A DNA stretch of 64,000 bases, taken from NCBI RefSeq assembly GCF_021347895.1, contig NC_067115.1:13339876-13403875 (forward strand). The letters run 5' to 3'. The notes beneath the pieces were generated by a model. The model ran no database searches. It had not been told where the DNA came from and saw nothing but the letters and a program-made list of their open reading frames with translations. Of the stretch, positions 25,198 to 39,088 are shown piece after piece (position 1 is the first letter of the stretch; every line of letters starts with the position of its first letter). Source of the DNA: Acanthochromis polyacanthus (lineage: Eukaryota > Chordata > Actinopteri > Pomacentridae). The translations under genes were made by a program, and so were the position numbers.

Positions 25198-25959
25198 AGC
25201 AAAGAAATTTGAAATGTTACAGCAGCAATAGAGTTGTTGCAAACAATGGAAAAGTGTTGGCAGAAAAATGAAAAAATAAACAAGAAATATACACAAGAAC
25301 AAATGATATTGTATAGATTCATCTATATGTAGAAATTTTACACTTGATGTACTTTGTGTCTTAGCTCTCAACCTTCTTATTGTGACTTGGAGACTTTCTT
25401 TTTTTCTGTTTTTTGGTTAATAAATAATTATTTTCAATAATGTCTTACTGGTTTTGCATAGCTTTGTGGAAGAGTCATTTTGTATTTCAATGCACATACA
25501 GGCTGAGTCGGTAACAAATACAGACTCTTGAATTCCAATATTGCACAGAACTCTTGTACAGAATGTGGAAAGTAACAATAGAGCTATTCTACATGTAGAA
25601 AGACACTTTAAAAGTTTGCCTTTAATATGAAAACCCTATTAACCTCCTTTGAGAATTAGGATGTTGTAAATAACCTGGGTTGAACTGCTTGTAATTCGTG
25701 TCCACACTGAGGACGTGACCTACAGCAAAGAGCCACATGTTGGATTAGTTTCTTTGGGTAACCAGTGTTGGGGAAACCACTGGTGTGGACCAAAGAGTGG
25801 TTGCTCTGATTCACATCAAGCCACCAGATTTTTTATTTTTTTACTCTCAGGGAGAAAAACATGTAAATGTGACCTGACCTGCCAGAAGGTCACAAAATGT
25901 GTTTGTCTGTGCTTTTCTATGCCAAATCAGAAGATGATTTTTGACAGTTTTAAACTGTA
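25198..25959. other. AT-rich unique sequence, no gene seen
   Basis: No recognised exon or element. Confidence 0.4.
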
Positions 25960-26347
25960 AGATTTCTAACTTGAACTGAATTTACTGTAATTTACCATTG
26001 CAGATTACGCTTGGCTTGTTCAGTTCCAGATCACACCTAATAAAACCTCAGAAAAAAATATTACCTTACATGTTAACTATTAAAAAAGAAAAAAACATTG
26101 AAAATATAAATAACATCTATATCAAAACAATATTTTTTAAATGATACATTGTTCTTTTACAACACTTGACTGTAAATAGAAAAAAGACAATTTACTGATT
26201 CAGATCAGACAAATTATTATTTTTGTTACAGATATTTGTCATTATTTGAAAAAAATGCTTCAAGGACTGAAAAATGGTTATTTAACAGATTATGCAGATA
26301 ATCATTAGAAAAATCATCACAGAGAAAAAGTATTAAATTATATGCTA
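25960..26347. mobile_element. AT-rich MITE-like sequence interrupted by Tc1 copy 2 (left part)
   Basis: Shares AAGGACTGAAAAATGG (26263-26278; compare 12679-12694) and a following AACAGATTATGCAGAT / ACAGATTACC pattern with the MITE-like element at 12373-13070. The right part resumes after 27983. Boundaries unclear. Confidence 0.4.
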
Positions 26348-26512
26348 CACACGTGGACAAAATTGTTGGTACCCCTCAGTTAAAGAAGGAAAAACCCACA
26401 ATTCTCACTGAAATCACTTGAAACTCACAAAAGTAACAATAAATAAAAATTTATTGAAAATTAAATAATCAAAATCAGCCATCACTTTTGAATTGTTGAT
26501 TAACATAATTAT

Positions 26513-27618
<1,106 letters not shown>

Positions 27619-27768
27619 CTTTTCACCAAACAGCAGGGTGACTACTTGTCTCCCTTTAAATAGGCAGACTGACTGATTATGAGTTTGGAAACACCTGTGA
27701 TGTCAATTAAATGACACACCTGAGTTAATCATGTCACTCTGGTCAAATAGTTTTCAATCTTTTATAGA

Positions 27769-27981
27769 GGTACCATCATTTTTGTCCAGGCCTGTTTCAT
27801 TAGTTTGTTTTTTAAAATAATTATGTTAATCAACAATTCAAAAGTAATGGCTGTTTTTGATTATTTAATTTTCAATAAATTTATATTTATTGTTACTTTT
27901 GTGAGTTTCAAGTGACTTCAGTGAGAATTGTGGGTTTTTCCTTCTTTAACTGAGGGGTACCAACAATTTTGTCCACGTGTG
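27769..27981. repeat. Right TIR of Tc1 copy 2
   Basis: Reverse-complement partner of 26348-26560. Differs from the copy 1 right arm by a one-base shorter T run and two substitutions. Confidence 0.93.
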
Positions 27982-27983
27982 TA

Positions 27984-28440
27984 TCTCTCAAAAGCAGGCT
28001 AAAACAAAACCCACATCAAAGATCTTTATTTTTACAAAGATTAGTTCTTTTGAAGCATGTGACTGTGAAATATAGTTTTACTGCATTTAAATTTCATTAT
28101 TTTATAGATATTTGCTTTGCTGTTTTAACAGTTTTTGCATGTAACAATATTCCACTACTTTTAGTGTCTTGTAGTCTTTTTTTCTGGCACATTTGATGCC
28201 AGATTTAGTGGGTTTTCTTTTTTACGGATTCTGTTTTGTTTGTTTGCAGTGTAGACATGTGAAAGTAAAATATATAAAGGTCTCAAATAACTGCAGTGCT
28301 TCTGCTGTAAAGAAAGCAAAAAAAAAAAAAACACTCACATTATTGCCATGGTAACACACATTTGAAATAGCATCTCTTACGTTCAGTGCAAATATCACCA
28401 TCTGCAAAGTCTTTCCTCCATTTCCTCCTGACACTGCTCA
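27984..28440. other. AT-rich sequence, continuation of the MITE-like host of Tc1 copy 2
   Basis: AT-rich with repeated TTTTACTGCATTT / TTTTAACAG motifs. A 14-A run lies at about 28318-28331. No gene. Confidence 0.35.
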
Positions 28441-28720
28441 GAGAGATGTCACCCCCCTTAAAGAAAAGAGCGAATGAATCCTTTACCGAGCCAACGTCTA
28501 TTTAAAACCGGCAGATTGAGTGAGCCAGATGTCAGATGTGTTTTCATATTAGTCACAGCTCACTGGCAAAGAGGATAAAGTTGGCCACATCAACAGGACA
28601 TGGTGGCAACCAGCCAGAGCTATCCAGGCATACGCAGGCGACAGTCCCATCAACTGAATGACAAAGCTAGGTGGCTAAGATAATGTGATGTAATTCATTG
28701 ACGATGCATTTTCCTACTGA
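28441..28720. other. Candidate conserved noncoding element
   Basis: Unique, GC-richer segment (AGTGAGCCAGATGTCAGATG, GTTGGCCACATCAACAGG, GGCATACGCAGGCGACAG) followed by TGATGTAATTCATTGACG. No coding signal or repeat match. Confidence 0.3.
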
Positions 28721-30497
28721 GCCATTCAAAATGCTATCTACGGAAAACGGAGCTAACAGATGCCAGACAGGAATATTAAGTGGACCAGAAACGACACTCT
28801 TTGACAGTGTCATATTCATATTGATGTTCAGCTCTTTGTATCAGCCCCAGTGTAACATCATCTCTGCTTTACTCGTTAAACACAGGCCTCTTAAGGAGAC
28901 ACGAAAGCAGTTTCTTCTTCAACTGAAACCTCAAGCGATTGTCTTGATTCCTGCCAACACTACATTGCATGTTATTTTTTTTCTTCATGCCGTTTTTAAC
29001 TGCAGGAGCTTTGAAGAAATCTGACAGAGCATGTTGAGGGAATTACCTGATGCAGACCTCAGGGGTTATATGCTAACTGTCTTGGTTTTTCAGTGAAAGT
29101 ATGCGTCTCTTTTCATGTTATTTTTGACATGATTGTGTGCCTGAAGCAGCCTAGAAGGGCACTTCTGAAAAGAGTGATGTATTGTGCAAACATCTGTGGG
29201 GTTGATAGTGTGCCTTTTATGTGATCTGTGCATGAAAATATTTGACTTGTTGATGCTGTCAACTGATGTTCACTTTTTGGTTCTGTGCAAAGCTTCTTTT
29301 GCTGTGGGCTCTGCACAAAGAAGCTTCTAACTCTTCAGATAATGATCAGTCAAATGGGGTTACTCTATTCACATTTAATTCTTCAGAGAGTATTTTGAAA
29401 GGACATTCAGATATAAGTTGGAATGAACTGTTTTGCCTTTGTCTTGAGCCACAGATCAGGATAGATAGCTATAATGCTCCATGTTTCAGTGGAGTTCTGC
29501 GGCTTTTTGTGTTTCCATCAGTAGCCCTTAATACTTCCTAAATTAGGAGCTCCATTAATAATTATTAATTACCCACGTCCATACGGTGGTTTAAATACAC
29601 TGGAATACATACGAGTGACAAAAGCAGTTAGCATCACACTTTGAAACTGCTGCGTACAAAAGACAGTCTCAAAAACACGAATTCAGACTTCCAGGGTTTC
29701 ATATGTAACAAACCTAAGGAGCCAATCAGGTCAACTTGCAGGGTGAGACTTCCTGTATCACTATTCTTTTACAAAATCACATTCCAGTTCAAACACAAAT
29801 GCCTGAATTACATGAGCATTTAAATGTGTTCTCATGTTGAAAAGAGTACTTTTACAGTGTTTGAGCAGAGTCGTAGGTGAGCTGGAGTGCTCGACCTGCA
29901 GCAAGTGGAACAGGGTGGATGGAGATAAAGGCCGGGACTTCATAGATTTGCATATTTTTGATTAAGTAAAGAGTTTTTTATTGGCCAAGAGTTGCATCTA
30001 AGTCATTTTCAGGCTGGAGGGGATTTTTTATGGGGGAAAAAAACCTTCAAAATATGTTTTTGACACACAGAGGCTACATTGTAGGTGTTAAATCCAGAAT
30101 TCAGGAGGGATTATATAGTACCCGGCATCTAAATTATGAAAAAGCAGTGTGATTCCGGATATTTACTGAACCAGTGATATCAAACATGAAACATTATAGT
30201 CCAGTAAAATAATGCTTTGAGACTCGGGAACACATACTTTAATTTCACCTTGAACATTTGACCACAGATCATTTATTATTTATTATTTTTTATTATGGCT
30301 GCCTGTGGGCATTTAGTAAGTCAACACGTCTGTTGTTTTTGGATTTCTTTGCAAATTCATTCTCAGGCACTCTGTGGTTTATTCTTTTTAACAGAAACCA
30401 CTGAAATGTGTGTGTGCTGTGTGTATATTTGAACAACTGCAGAAAAACATACAATAATGTTATTAATAGCTGGCAGCTTTAAAATCTGACAGTGTGA
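28721..30497. other. Unique sequence, no gene seen
   Basis: No exon or named repeat recognised. Confidence 0.4.
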
Positions 30498-30890
30498 CAG
30501 TGACACAAAAAGGGTGCAAAACAACAAAAATTACACAAAATAACAGTAAAAGGAAACAAAACAAGACACAGACAATGACGAGACACAAAGTAACAGAAAC
30601 GAGATAACAACCAACAAAAATAGGACACAAAATAGGCACAAAACGACATAAATCAGACACAAATGAAACATCAAATGACACGAGCAAGACACAAACCAAG
30701 AATAATAAGAACACAAGATGGCACAAAAGACAAAAACTAGACACAAAAAGGCACAAAATGATATAAATGAGAGACAAAAGCAAAATGAAACACAAAGCCA
30801 AAGTTAGTCAGTAGTGATTACAGTGGCAACAATACAGAATGACACAAAAGGGGAACAACAACACAAATTGATAAAAACGAGACACAAAAT
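30498..30890 (+). repeat. Degenerate ACAAA-rich minisatellite, array 1
   Basis: Repeated 10-12-nt words of the type GACACAAAATG, AGACACAAA and AACAACACAAA, nearly free of T on the plus strand. The same words build array 2 at 33290-34370. Minus-strand open frames through it read as Cys/Phe/Leu/Val-rich pseudo-membrane proteins and are not genes. Confidence 0.85.
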
Positions 30891-32819
30891 ATCAATAGAA
30901 TATTGTTGGTAAGTCCAGTTACAGCTTTAAACTGAAAACCTCGTTCTACTGTAGAATTTTTACTTTACAGACTTTAAAACAAATGTACAGTGTAGCCCTG
31001 CAAACGACGTATCAAAAGGTCACAAATGAGTGCAGCAATACTGTTACAGAATAATGAAAAAAACATCCTTCCTAAGTACAAATTATTGCCATAGCAACGC
31101 ATTTGAAAAGAGGAAAAAAAACAACAAAAGCCATCCGCTTTGAGTAATTATCCAGCTCTCTTTCATCAGTGCTAGTAAAAGTATACCTGCATAGTTTAAA
31201 ACATCTGCTTCAAGTACATGAAATTGTAGTGGTTGCTGCAAAACGACATCTGACTCATTGTCAATGTGGTGATATTGACATCGTTTTGCACAACCTCTAG
31301 GAATAAGGCACATAACAGACCCACAAACTACTCACTCAGTCAGTGCATTTCGCATCTGAAGAGGTACTACACTTTCTTTTTTATCTCTACTTCACAAATA
31401 AACAGAAAATGCTGGAATAGTGCTTGACATAACAGGGATGTTAGCGAATGTATAGGTGCAATGTAGAAGGTTACATGCCTCTGTACGAGCTAGCAAATGA
31501 ACTCAAGGGCTGTATAATACAACTAATGAGGTCTGGCAGTATGCGGTGTCAGGTAAGAAAGAAACAGGAAAGGTAGATGTTACTGCATTATGTTAGCTCT
31601 GACAAGGTGATTTTTCTTTCTGCCCGATTCTGACTCTGGAGAGGGAAAAAAAACAAAAAACAAAACTCTATAACATGAAACAAAAAACAGCACTGCATAA
31701 CAGCCAGAGTGAAAAAAACAGAAATTACAGGAGCACGTGGAGGTCAAAGGGTCTGAATTTGTGCTGGAGGACAAATTTGGCTTATAGCGGGAAAAAGAGT
31801 GAGGTTAGGATGAAGGTCAGCTCTCCGGTTAACAAGGTCACTAGGAGGCAGCAGCCAATTCAGAAGCAGACGTGGACTCCACTTTAATAAAAAAAAAATA
31901 CCCATCCAAAGGTCAAATTGGCGAGTACAATAATTGCCAGAGCTTCATTTTAAAATATATTCTTTCGTTTTTGGAAAAAACACAGCAACAGAGTGGGTAG
32001 CTACTGCACACAGGATTTTTTTTTTTTTATCTTCTCATTGCCAGATAAGATGAAAATTTTTTTGACAGACGCTGAGCAGGTCAGACAGGTCAGGCGTGTC
32101 TGGACGGAGACACTTAAGGAGTTCTGTAACAAAGAACTTTTCATTTCTCCAGTGTAAGTGCTCTTCCAAGGCGGCGGGCTTTTTTTTTTGTGGACAGTCG
32201 ATTAAATTGTTGTGTATGGGGGCATGCTTTAAAACATTTCATAACCCATAGATCAGAGTAAAGTGGTCTTTGCTGCTGGTTTTACACTCTCCAACATTCA
32301 CGCTTCTCTTGCAATGGACAACACTAACGTCCTTGAAATGTTTCCCATTTGTAGCAAAAAAAAACAGAAAAAGAGGAACAGAAGGACACCAGCAGCTCCT
32401 CTGTAGAAATGTTTACATAAATGCTACAGTTTTAGAAATCAAGAGGTATTCATCACAGCACCCGGCTGCCTTTGACCTGCAGTCAGTGGACATGTTTTTT
32501 CAGCTCTGAATTGCACTTAAAATAGAGAAAAAGATGAGTCAGTGCGCTGGAGGAGAGCAGATAGAATCTCAGTCTTGTTCACAATCAAGCAAACAAAAAG
32601 TGCAATACATAGTATAAAAAAATACCTGTGACGTCCGCTTTCTGACAGACAATGCTTCCTATTAAATAAGTAGAAAGGAGAGACGGTGCATCATGAAGAT
32701 GAAGCCTCTCTTGTCCTTACAGCCGGAGTGTGAAAAAGAAAGAGGCTGAAACGCATCTGTGAGAATTTCCGTGTTTTGGACACACAAACACACACCAGCT
32801 CCCACAACTGTGCTTAATG
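30891..32819. other. AT-rich unique sequence, no gene seen
   Basis: Contains several A runs and a T run (about 32011-32029), otherwise nothing recognised. Confidence 0.4.
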
Positions 32820-33202
32820 ATTTATTACCCAGGTATTGCCTTATCTCCATATCCATGACACCGGTCCAGCCCGCCGTTAATAACCTTGTGTCCCCTCATT
32901 AGTAGGACAGCCATGTCTCCCTCGGCCTTGCTGGCACAAACCCGCACACAAACGCACACTGTCCCTCTGAGAGCAGGCCAGCCGTCACCGTCATAAATCC
33001 ACGGGATGCACAGTCTGGCAGCGAGGGCCGGGCAGCTAATTATCCCGACACGAAGAGCCGGGCATGGAGGTGACCCAGACACACACAGATGGGGAAGCCC
33101 AGAGATGCATGATACGATCTCATGGCAAAGGATTGTGGGTCCTTCTACTCGAGGGGTGGTCTCCAAACTCTCACTTCATCACCGAGGGTAAATTAGGCAA
33201 AT
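32820..33202. other. Candidate conserved noncoding element
   Basis: GC-rich unique island with AGCCCGCCGTTAATAACC, TGTCCCCTCATTAGTAGG and GGGCAGCTAATTATCCCGAC. Paired ATTA/TAATTA sites in a GC-rich setting are the clearest enhancer-like composition in this half of the window. It directly abuts a 225-bp tandem duplication. Overlapping frames on both strands show no domain. Confidence 0.35.
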
Positions 33203-33535
33203 GGCTTTATCCACTTGTTGCTAATTGGAGTCGCCTCGGGTTAGAATCTGGCAAACCCTGAGTGGACAGGCTGGACAGAGACTTAGTGGAAACACAATAC
33301 TACACAAACCAATAAAAATGAGACACAACTGGCACAAAATAGCACAACAACACACATAACCAACAAAAATGAGACACAAAGTGACGCACAATCGGTACAA
33401 AATGGCATAAAACATTAGAAAGCAACTGGTTTTATCCACTTGTTGCTAATTAGTCGCCTCAGGTTGTAATCTGGAAAACGCTGAGTGGAAGCAGGGAGAC
33501 AAGCTGGATAGGGATTTAGCAGAGGTACAAAACAA
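33203..33535 (+). repeat. 225-bp tandem duplication (second unit partial)
   Basis: GGCTTTATCCACTTGTTGC at 33203 recurs as GGTTTTATCCACTTGTTGC at 33428. Both continue through CTAATT(GG)AGTCGCCTC, GGTT-AATCTGG and CTGAGTGGA to a GG(A)ACAAAAC-type join with the ACAAA minisatellite. The period is 225 bp. The edge of the unique island was thus copied together with minisatellite sequence. Confidence 0.85.
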
Positions 33536-34370
33536 CACAAACGAGACACAATATGAAAAAAATGAGGGAAAAAACACACAACATACAAAACAATTAGACA
33601 CTAAACAGCACAAATGATGCTTAAAATAACAAAAATGAGACACAAAATGACACAAATGAGACACAAACTGAGAAAAATCAAACACAAAACAACCCAAATA
33701 AGACATAACACCAACAACACTCAAAACAAAACAAAAACGAGGTATGTAATGACAAAAAAAAGCAGAAAGAGACAAACTTACTAAAGCAAGACACAAAATG
33801 ACAGAAAAACAGCACAAAACACAAACAACACTCAAAACAACAAAAAATGAGGCAGAAAATGACAAAAAAAATGGTACAAAACATCAGAAAAGAGACACAA
33901 ACCATCATAAACTAGACACAAATTAAAACAAAAAGGGTACAAAACAACACAAAAGGGATGGAAACCAACAAAAATGAGAGACAAACTGACAAAAATGGCA
34001 CAAAGGGAGAACAAACTGACATAAACAAGACACAAATCTAAACAAAAAAGAAACAAAATAGCACAAAGGGGACAGAAAATGAGACCAAATTGGACAGAAA
34101 ATTACACAATTGGGATACAAAACAACAATAAAATTGACAAAAACCACACAAGCGAGATACAGCAATTGAGACAAAAAACAACACAGACAAGACGCAAATA
34201 GACAGCAAAATACACACAACAAGGGCACAAAATGATGCAAATGAGACACAAACCAACACAAATCAGACACTAAACAACAAAAGATTAGACCAAATCCACA
34301 CAAACGAGACACAAACCAACAACAATCGGATACCAAATGACACAAAAAGGGTATATATGCATAGAAAACA
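33290..34370 (+). repeat. Degenerate ACAAA-rich minisatellite, array 2
   Basis: About 1.1 kb of GACACAAA, CAACAAAAATGAGAC and GGCACAAAATG words, interrupted at 33428-33530 by the duplicated unique segment. Strong strand asymmetry (T very rare on plus). Several 70-150-codon minus frames here are compositional artefacts. Confidence 0.88.
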
Positions 34371-35656
34371 TGCAAAATATAAAATAAAATGCCATCTAAG
34401 CACTACATTCTGTTACCTTCCAGACTTGCATGCTACTGCTGGTGAAGTATCTACAATAATTAGCAGGTCTGAGCTAATGAGCTAGTGGCTAATGACAGAA
34501 TGTTGAAGGACTGCACGGCCCATCATGTGGATTTTAGATTTCAGAAATTCAACTTTTTAAAAGTGGATGCATGTTTGCAGACAGGTTGCGGCAAACTTTT
34601 TGATTGATAAAGAATATCCCCACCACTGATGAGGACAACGCATCACACCAATACCAATGCTTCTGTAATGATGTATCAAATAATCATGTAGAATGTAAAA
34701 GGAACCCCTTGAAGTGAAAATAATGACCAAATTCTGCCGTTTCCTTCAGATCTACTGCCCGATTAGTGTATTTGATTTCATTGTTTGGTGTTTTTCTTTG
34801 CTTTCAGTATCAAAGCACAGCTTGCAGATGCAGCAGACAGCTGCTTCTAGTTAAAAAGCTCTACCTGCTTACCACCAATCAGCAGGCGGACAAATTAGCA
34901 ACTTGCTGGTGATCATGGTGGAGTGTTCAGCAGCTAAAGAGCCAGATATTTCCCTCAGGAGTTGGAAGAGAGCCTGGCAGAGCAAAAAGGAGAGTGGAGG
35001 ACTTAAATTTATCAAGTGGACAAAAAAAAAACAAGACTCCTAATGAATGCTAAGACTGCTCCTGCTGTCTGCTTGGAAGCATAAACGAGCAACTGTTTGC
35101 TAACACGCTCGCCATGTGAACTTGGTTAGAATGCCAAAGATGATATTCAAATGTATGCTACATTTCTGGATACATTTTTGCTGCTTTCATTGGTTTCCAT
35201 TCATTCTCTAAGAAATCAGTCAATTTGAAACTTGCTTAAGTGATGTAATCCATCACAGTGAACACTAAGTTTGCAATATTTTTCTTCAGTTCCATGATCA
35301 GTGCATCGTATGCAGATCAACTTGAAACATCTGTGCTGCATAATGATACTGTAACCCAGACCAAAATGCATGCAGACCCAGCCCTGTGGTCAATGTGATG
35401 GATTACACTGCTCCAGAAAGTTGAAGGAGCATGTTAGTTCAGTGTACTCAGTCCATGAAAAAAAAGATTTTGTAATGTCTTCTGTGGCTTTGGAGGAAAT
35501 TTTTCCAAAATATGAAACATTCAAAGAAGCTACTGATTTTCAAAGGATAGAACTAGTGACCAAAAGTCCTGATGTCTTCTGTTGCTTTGATGTGGAGTGT
35601 TCTGTTCATTATTAAATTGGTGAATTATTCATTTAATTGTTAACTGAAAAGTTAGG
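34371..35656. other. Unique sequence, no gene seen
   Basis: An 81-codon plus frame at 35370-35615 is unrecognised; without homology or splice context it is not called. No repeat family seen. Confidence 0.4.
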
Positions 35657-35680
35657 GAAAGAAAGAAAGAAAGAAAGAGT
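35657..35680 (+). repeat. (GAAA)n microsatellite
   Basis: About six GAAA units. Confidence 0.9.
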
Positions 35681-35754
35681 ATATCACTTAAGTTCAAAAT
35701 CAAATGCTTTACTAGGTTGAATATATCTGTATATATTTAGCATTTGCTCCCCCT

Positions 35755-36095
35755 GCATCCATCCATTATCAGTAATTAGGGAGCTGGAGTCTATCCCAGC
35801 TGACTTAGGGTGAAGGCAGGGGACACCCTGGACAGATCACCAGTCTATCACAGGACTACACATAAAGACAAACAAGCTCACTCACATTCACATACATATA
35901 TACTACAGACAATTTAGAATCAGCAGTTAATCTCTGATAATAACAGACTATGGGTGGAAGCTGGAGAACTTAGAGAAACCAACGCATGCACATGAAGAAC
36001 AAGCAAATTCCACACAAAGATCCAAGGCTGGGACACGAACCGGGGATCTTCTAGCTGTGAGGCGACAGTGCTAACCACCATCCAATGTCCAGCCC
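35755..36095 (-). mobile_element. tRNA-derived SINE-like element, family 1, near full length (copy b)
   Basis: Minus-strand copy with the whole family layout, from tail (ATCCATCCAT at the left) to head (AGTGCTAACCACCATCC...GTCCAGCCCC at the right). B-box-like GGGACACGAACCGGGG lies near 36034. Many substitutions against the other copies, so this is one of the older ones. Confidence 0.85.
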
Positions 36096-38088
36096 CCTAC
36101 TCTTCCATACGGTCTGTTTACTTATGATTACAATTTCTACAGTGAGAACACTTTCTTCTTTTTATATTCTGCGACAAACCTACAATAGGTTACTGTAAAA
36201 TTATATGATGGTTGATGGACTATAATGTTATTTTGTGTTATCATTGTGCCTGTGTCTGGGTTGGCCTATTGGTGTCAAAATCTTGAGTCTCTGGAATTGT
36301 AATTTTAGGGGCCCAGGGTCATGCTAAGCTAACAGGTTGGTTAGTTTGGTTCTTTGTGTGTCTTAGCCACATATTTCTAAACATTTAAGAAATTGAATTG
36401 CTAGTATGTTATCTGTCATAAAATATCAACATTACAGTGCCAGATTAGCACCCTGACTTTGTGCACGTAGTTCTGTTGTACGGTAGATCTTTTGTTTACT
36501 TTTAGGAGGTCATAGGGGCAGAAAGCCATTTTTATTTAACAGTTTTTTCCAATCTCAATAGTTATGAAGGCAAGCAACTGCATTTTGGTTCGTTACTTTT
36601 TGTTATCTTGGTTAATTATCTTTGTAAAAAGATAATTTGCTTGTTGCTGTGGTCTGTGTCAATCCTAAAGTTAAGACTTAACGTCTCAATCTGATGAATA
36701 TAAATATCAGAACTATGAAACTTACTTTCTGTGGCTGCTGTAGACCTGGAGGAGATGAGCACCAGTCATGTTGTGTCTCGTCATAACATGAGTCTGACAG
36801 AACTAGCATACGGCTGTCACACTCATATTTTCACTCTTAATTTTTATCTAGAATAGAGATTGCAATATCTGAAAGAGAAAATGTAACAATCTTCAAACAT
36901 TTTAAGATAATAATCCATAAATGTAGACTTGCAAATGAGCCACACCACTTCCTTTCAGAGTTGGGATTACGTGTTTGTCTCCCACCTGGTGCAGTTACGC
37001 TCTGGTGGATCAGCTCAGCGGGCTGAGAGCAGACTGGGCCCAGCTGCTGATAGAGTCACATTACTGCTGCTCTGGGTGTGTTTATGAGGGAGGCGCTGAC
37101 AGACAGGCAAAGGCAACCTGCTGGGCTGCAAGGTGCCAGAATGGCGAAGGTGCATGCATGGATATGTGTGACTGTTTACGTGTCTGTATGTAGTGGACTT
37201 GATGAACAGACTGTGAGTGGCTGTGTGAAGCTCCAGCAGGAGCGGTTTAGTATGACAGCGGCTCACTTCTACATTTGCCACATGATGTTATGTGATATTT
37301 TAATTGAGAGAATGTATATTTTGTGTCAACACATCTTGCCAAGCATATATGGCACCAAGACTCTGATTTTCCATAAAAGGTGCATAACCGCTACCAAGCA
37401 GTAAATGCGTAGCAGAGAGAGCTGTTTTCATTTCTGCATCTGTTTACCAAAATCTGTCCTATAAATCTGTTGTCAGGGGCTTAGCTTGAGCTGGGAGCAG
37501 ATGGAAGGGAAAAAAAGGTATACTTTAAAGGTACTAAGATGTAATGCCAGGTTTTACAGCTAGATGAAGGGAGCCTGTTTTGTACATTTGCTTTGAATAT
37601 TCTGTGTTATTTTCCCCTTGACCAGTCAGTTGAAATAGGTGTAGCAGCAGCAGCATCCAGAATTCTGATCACTTGACGATTCCTGCATTCACAATTTATG
37701 TCCCAGAGGAGCGTTTGTTGCCAATGCAGGAAGCTGTGTGTGTCCTCTATTTATCAAGGTGGAGGGTGTGGACATCAGAATTGCGGATGGGTGTGCAATG
37801 TGTCTCTGATGTGGGAGATCACGGTTCATGCCCTTTTACAGATCTACAATTAACATGTGCTTTTTAAACCATGAAATGTCCCTGGGTTTTACAGTATCAT
37901 TTATTTACTTAACCCTAATCATAACCTCATCAGTTATTAAAAAAAACCCATTGGAAGTTACTGTTAAAGCAACGTTGTAATTGAATGTATTTCATGGTGT
38001 ACTTGGTTTGTCCATTTTCCTGCGTGATTATAGGTTGAATAACCAATCCTACTTATTTGTGCCTGCAAATAAACTACTATCAGTCTTT
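36096..38088. other. Unique sequence, no gene seen
   Basis: A GC-richer patch at 36955-37150 could be regulatory; overlapping frames there have no domain. Nothing else recognised. Confidence 0.35.
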
Positions 38089-38487
38089 GGACCGATCAGC
38101 CAAAACATTAAGACCACCAGACTAATATTGTGGAAGTCCTTCTTGATCCGCAAACGGTTCCAATCCATCCGGCCATGGCCACAGGAAACTCTGTGGGTCT
38201 CCTGTGGCATTTGATAACAGGACTTTGGCAGGAGGTCCTTCGGGTCCTGTGGGTTGTGGGGTGGGGCTTCTGTGGATCAGGGTTCTTTTGGTACAGCCCA
38301 CTGATGCATAGATAGATTGGGAGATGAGGAATCTGGAGGCTGTGGTGTTCCTCAAATCATTCCTAAGTGCTTTTTGCTGTTAACCGAGGAGGGCTGTTGA
38401 AATTGAGTGGTGTGCAACAATGTTTAAGAAGTCAAAGTAGCATCCACGTGAATGCAGGGACTCAAGGCTTCCCAGCAGAACGTTGTA
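38089..38487 (-). mobile_element. Decayed, internally deleted Tc1-like element (family D)
   Basis: Begins GGACCGATCAGCCAAAACATTAAGACCACC, the terminus of a very common teleost Tc1-like family. It continues with the antisense of its transposase (AGGTCCTTCGGGTCCTGTGGG, GATTGGGAGATGAGGAATCTGG, CCTCAAATCATTCC). Near 38383 the sequence jumps to GCAACAATGTTTAAG ... TCCACGTGAATGCAGGGACTC ... TTCCCAGCAGAACGTTG, so about 100 bp of the family's central gene is missing, and the copy is cut off on the right. Family assignment is from recall. Confidence 0.75.
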
Positions 38488-38499
38488 TTGTAAAAAGAT

Positions 38500-38918
38500 G
38501 AGAAATGTAATTGTCATGTTCTTTGCTTTGTTTTTTGTATTACCTGTTTTTATTTTTGAAATTGCCTTCCCTCATGTGTCACCTGTGTTTTTACTTCCTC
38601 TGTTTGTCTGTTTCTCTCTCTTTTTTTGATTGCCTTCATGAATGTTACCAGTGTCTTGTGTGTCATCTGTGTCTCCCTAATCAGTTCTCGGTGTATAAAT
38701 AGCCTTGTCTTTCCCTTGTCATGTGCCAGTTCACTCCTGTTCTGCTATCTCGGTGCCAGTGACTATGTTTGTGCTTCGGGTGCTCTTTGTGCTCTCTGGT
38801 TTGTGTTTTTAGATGAATGTTTTTCTATGTTAATTCTGTTTTTGTATTTCATTAGTTATCATTTGTATTTTTCTGTTACCACTATCATCAGCCACTCTTT
38901 GTTTGCAGTGTCAGTCTG
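38500..38918 (+). other. Possible LTR or LINE 5' remnant (T/G-rich)
   Basis: T/G/C-rich stretch with CTAATCAGTTCTCGG directly followed by TGTATAAATAGCC (TATA-like) at about 38692. This layout recalls retrotransposon promoters in fish, but no ends, polyadenylation signal or target duplication are visible. Confidence 0.25.
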
Positions 38919-39088
38919 GCCCCACAGTCCAAAAACATGCCGAGGTTAACTGGTAATTCTAAATTGTCCGTAGCTGTGAATGTGAGAGTGCTTGTCTGTC
39001 TCCAAGTGTGGCCTTCCAGTAGACTGGCGACCTGTCCAAGGTGTCCCCTGCTTTCGTCCTAAGTCCGCTGGGATAGGCTCCACATCCC
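38919..39088 (+). mobile_element. SINE family 1, 5'-truncated (copy c)
   Basis: Starts inside the body at CCCCACAGTCCAAAAACATG and runs to GGGATAGGCTCCACATCCCC, lacking both the tRNA-like head and the ATGG tail. Confidence 0.8.

Noticed and set aside
30463..34375. Several Cys/Phe/Leu-rich minus-strand frames (70-150 codons) resembling membrane proteins
   Set aside because: They arise from the T/G-rich complement of the ACAAA minisatellite, where stop codons are rare; no start context, domain or conserved length.
35370..35615. 81-codon frame with Cys-x2-Cys-like residues near its start
   Set aside because: A single Cys pair without matching His residues is not a zinc finger; no splice or homology support.
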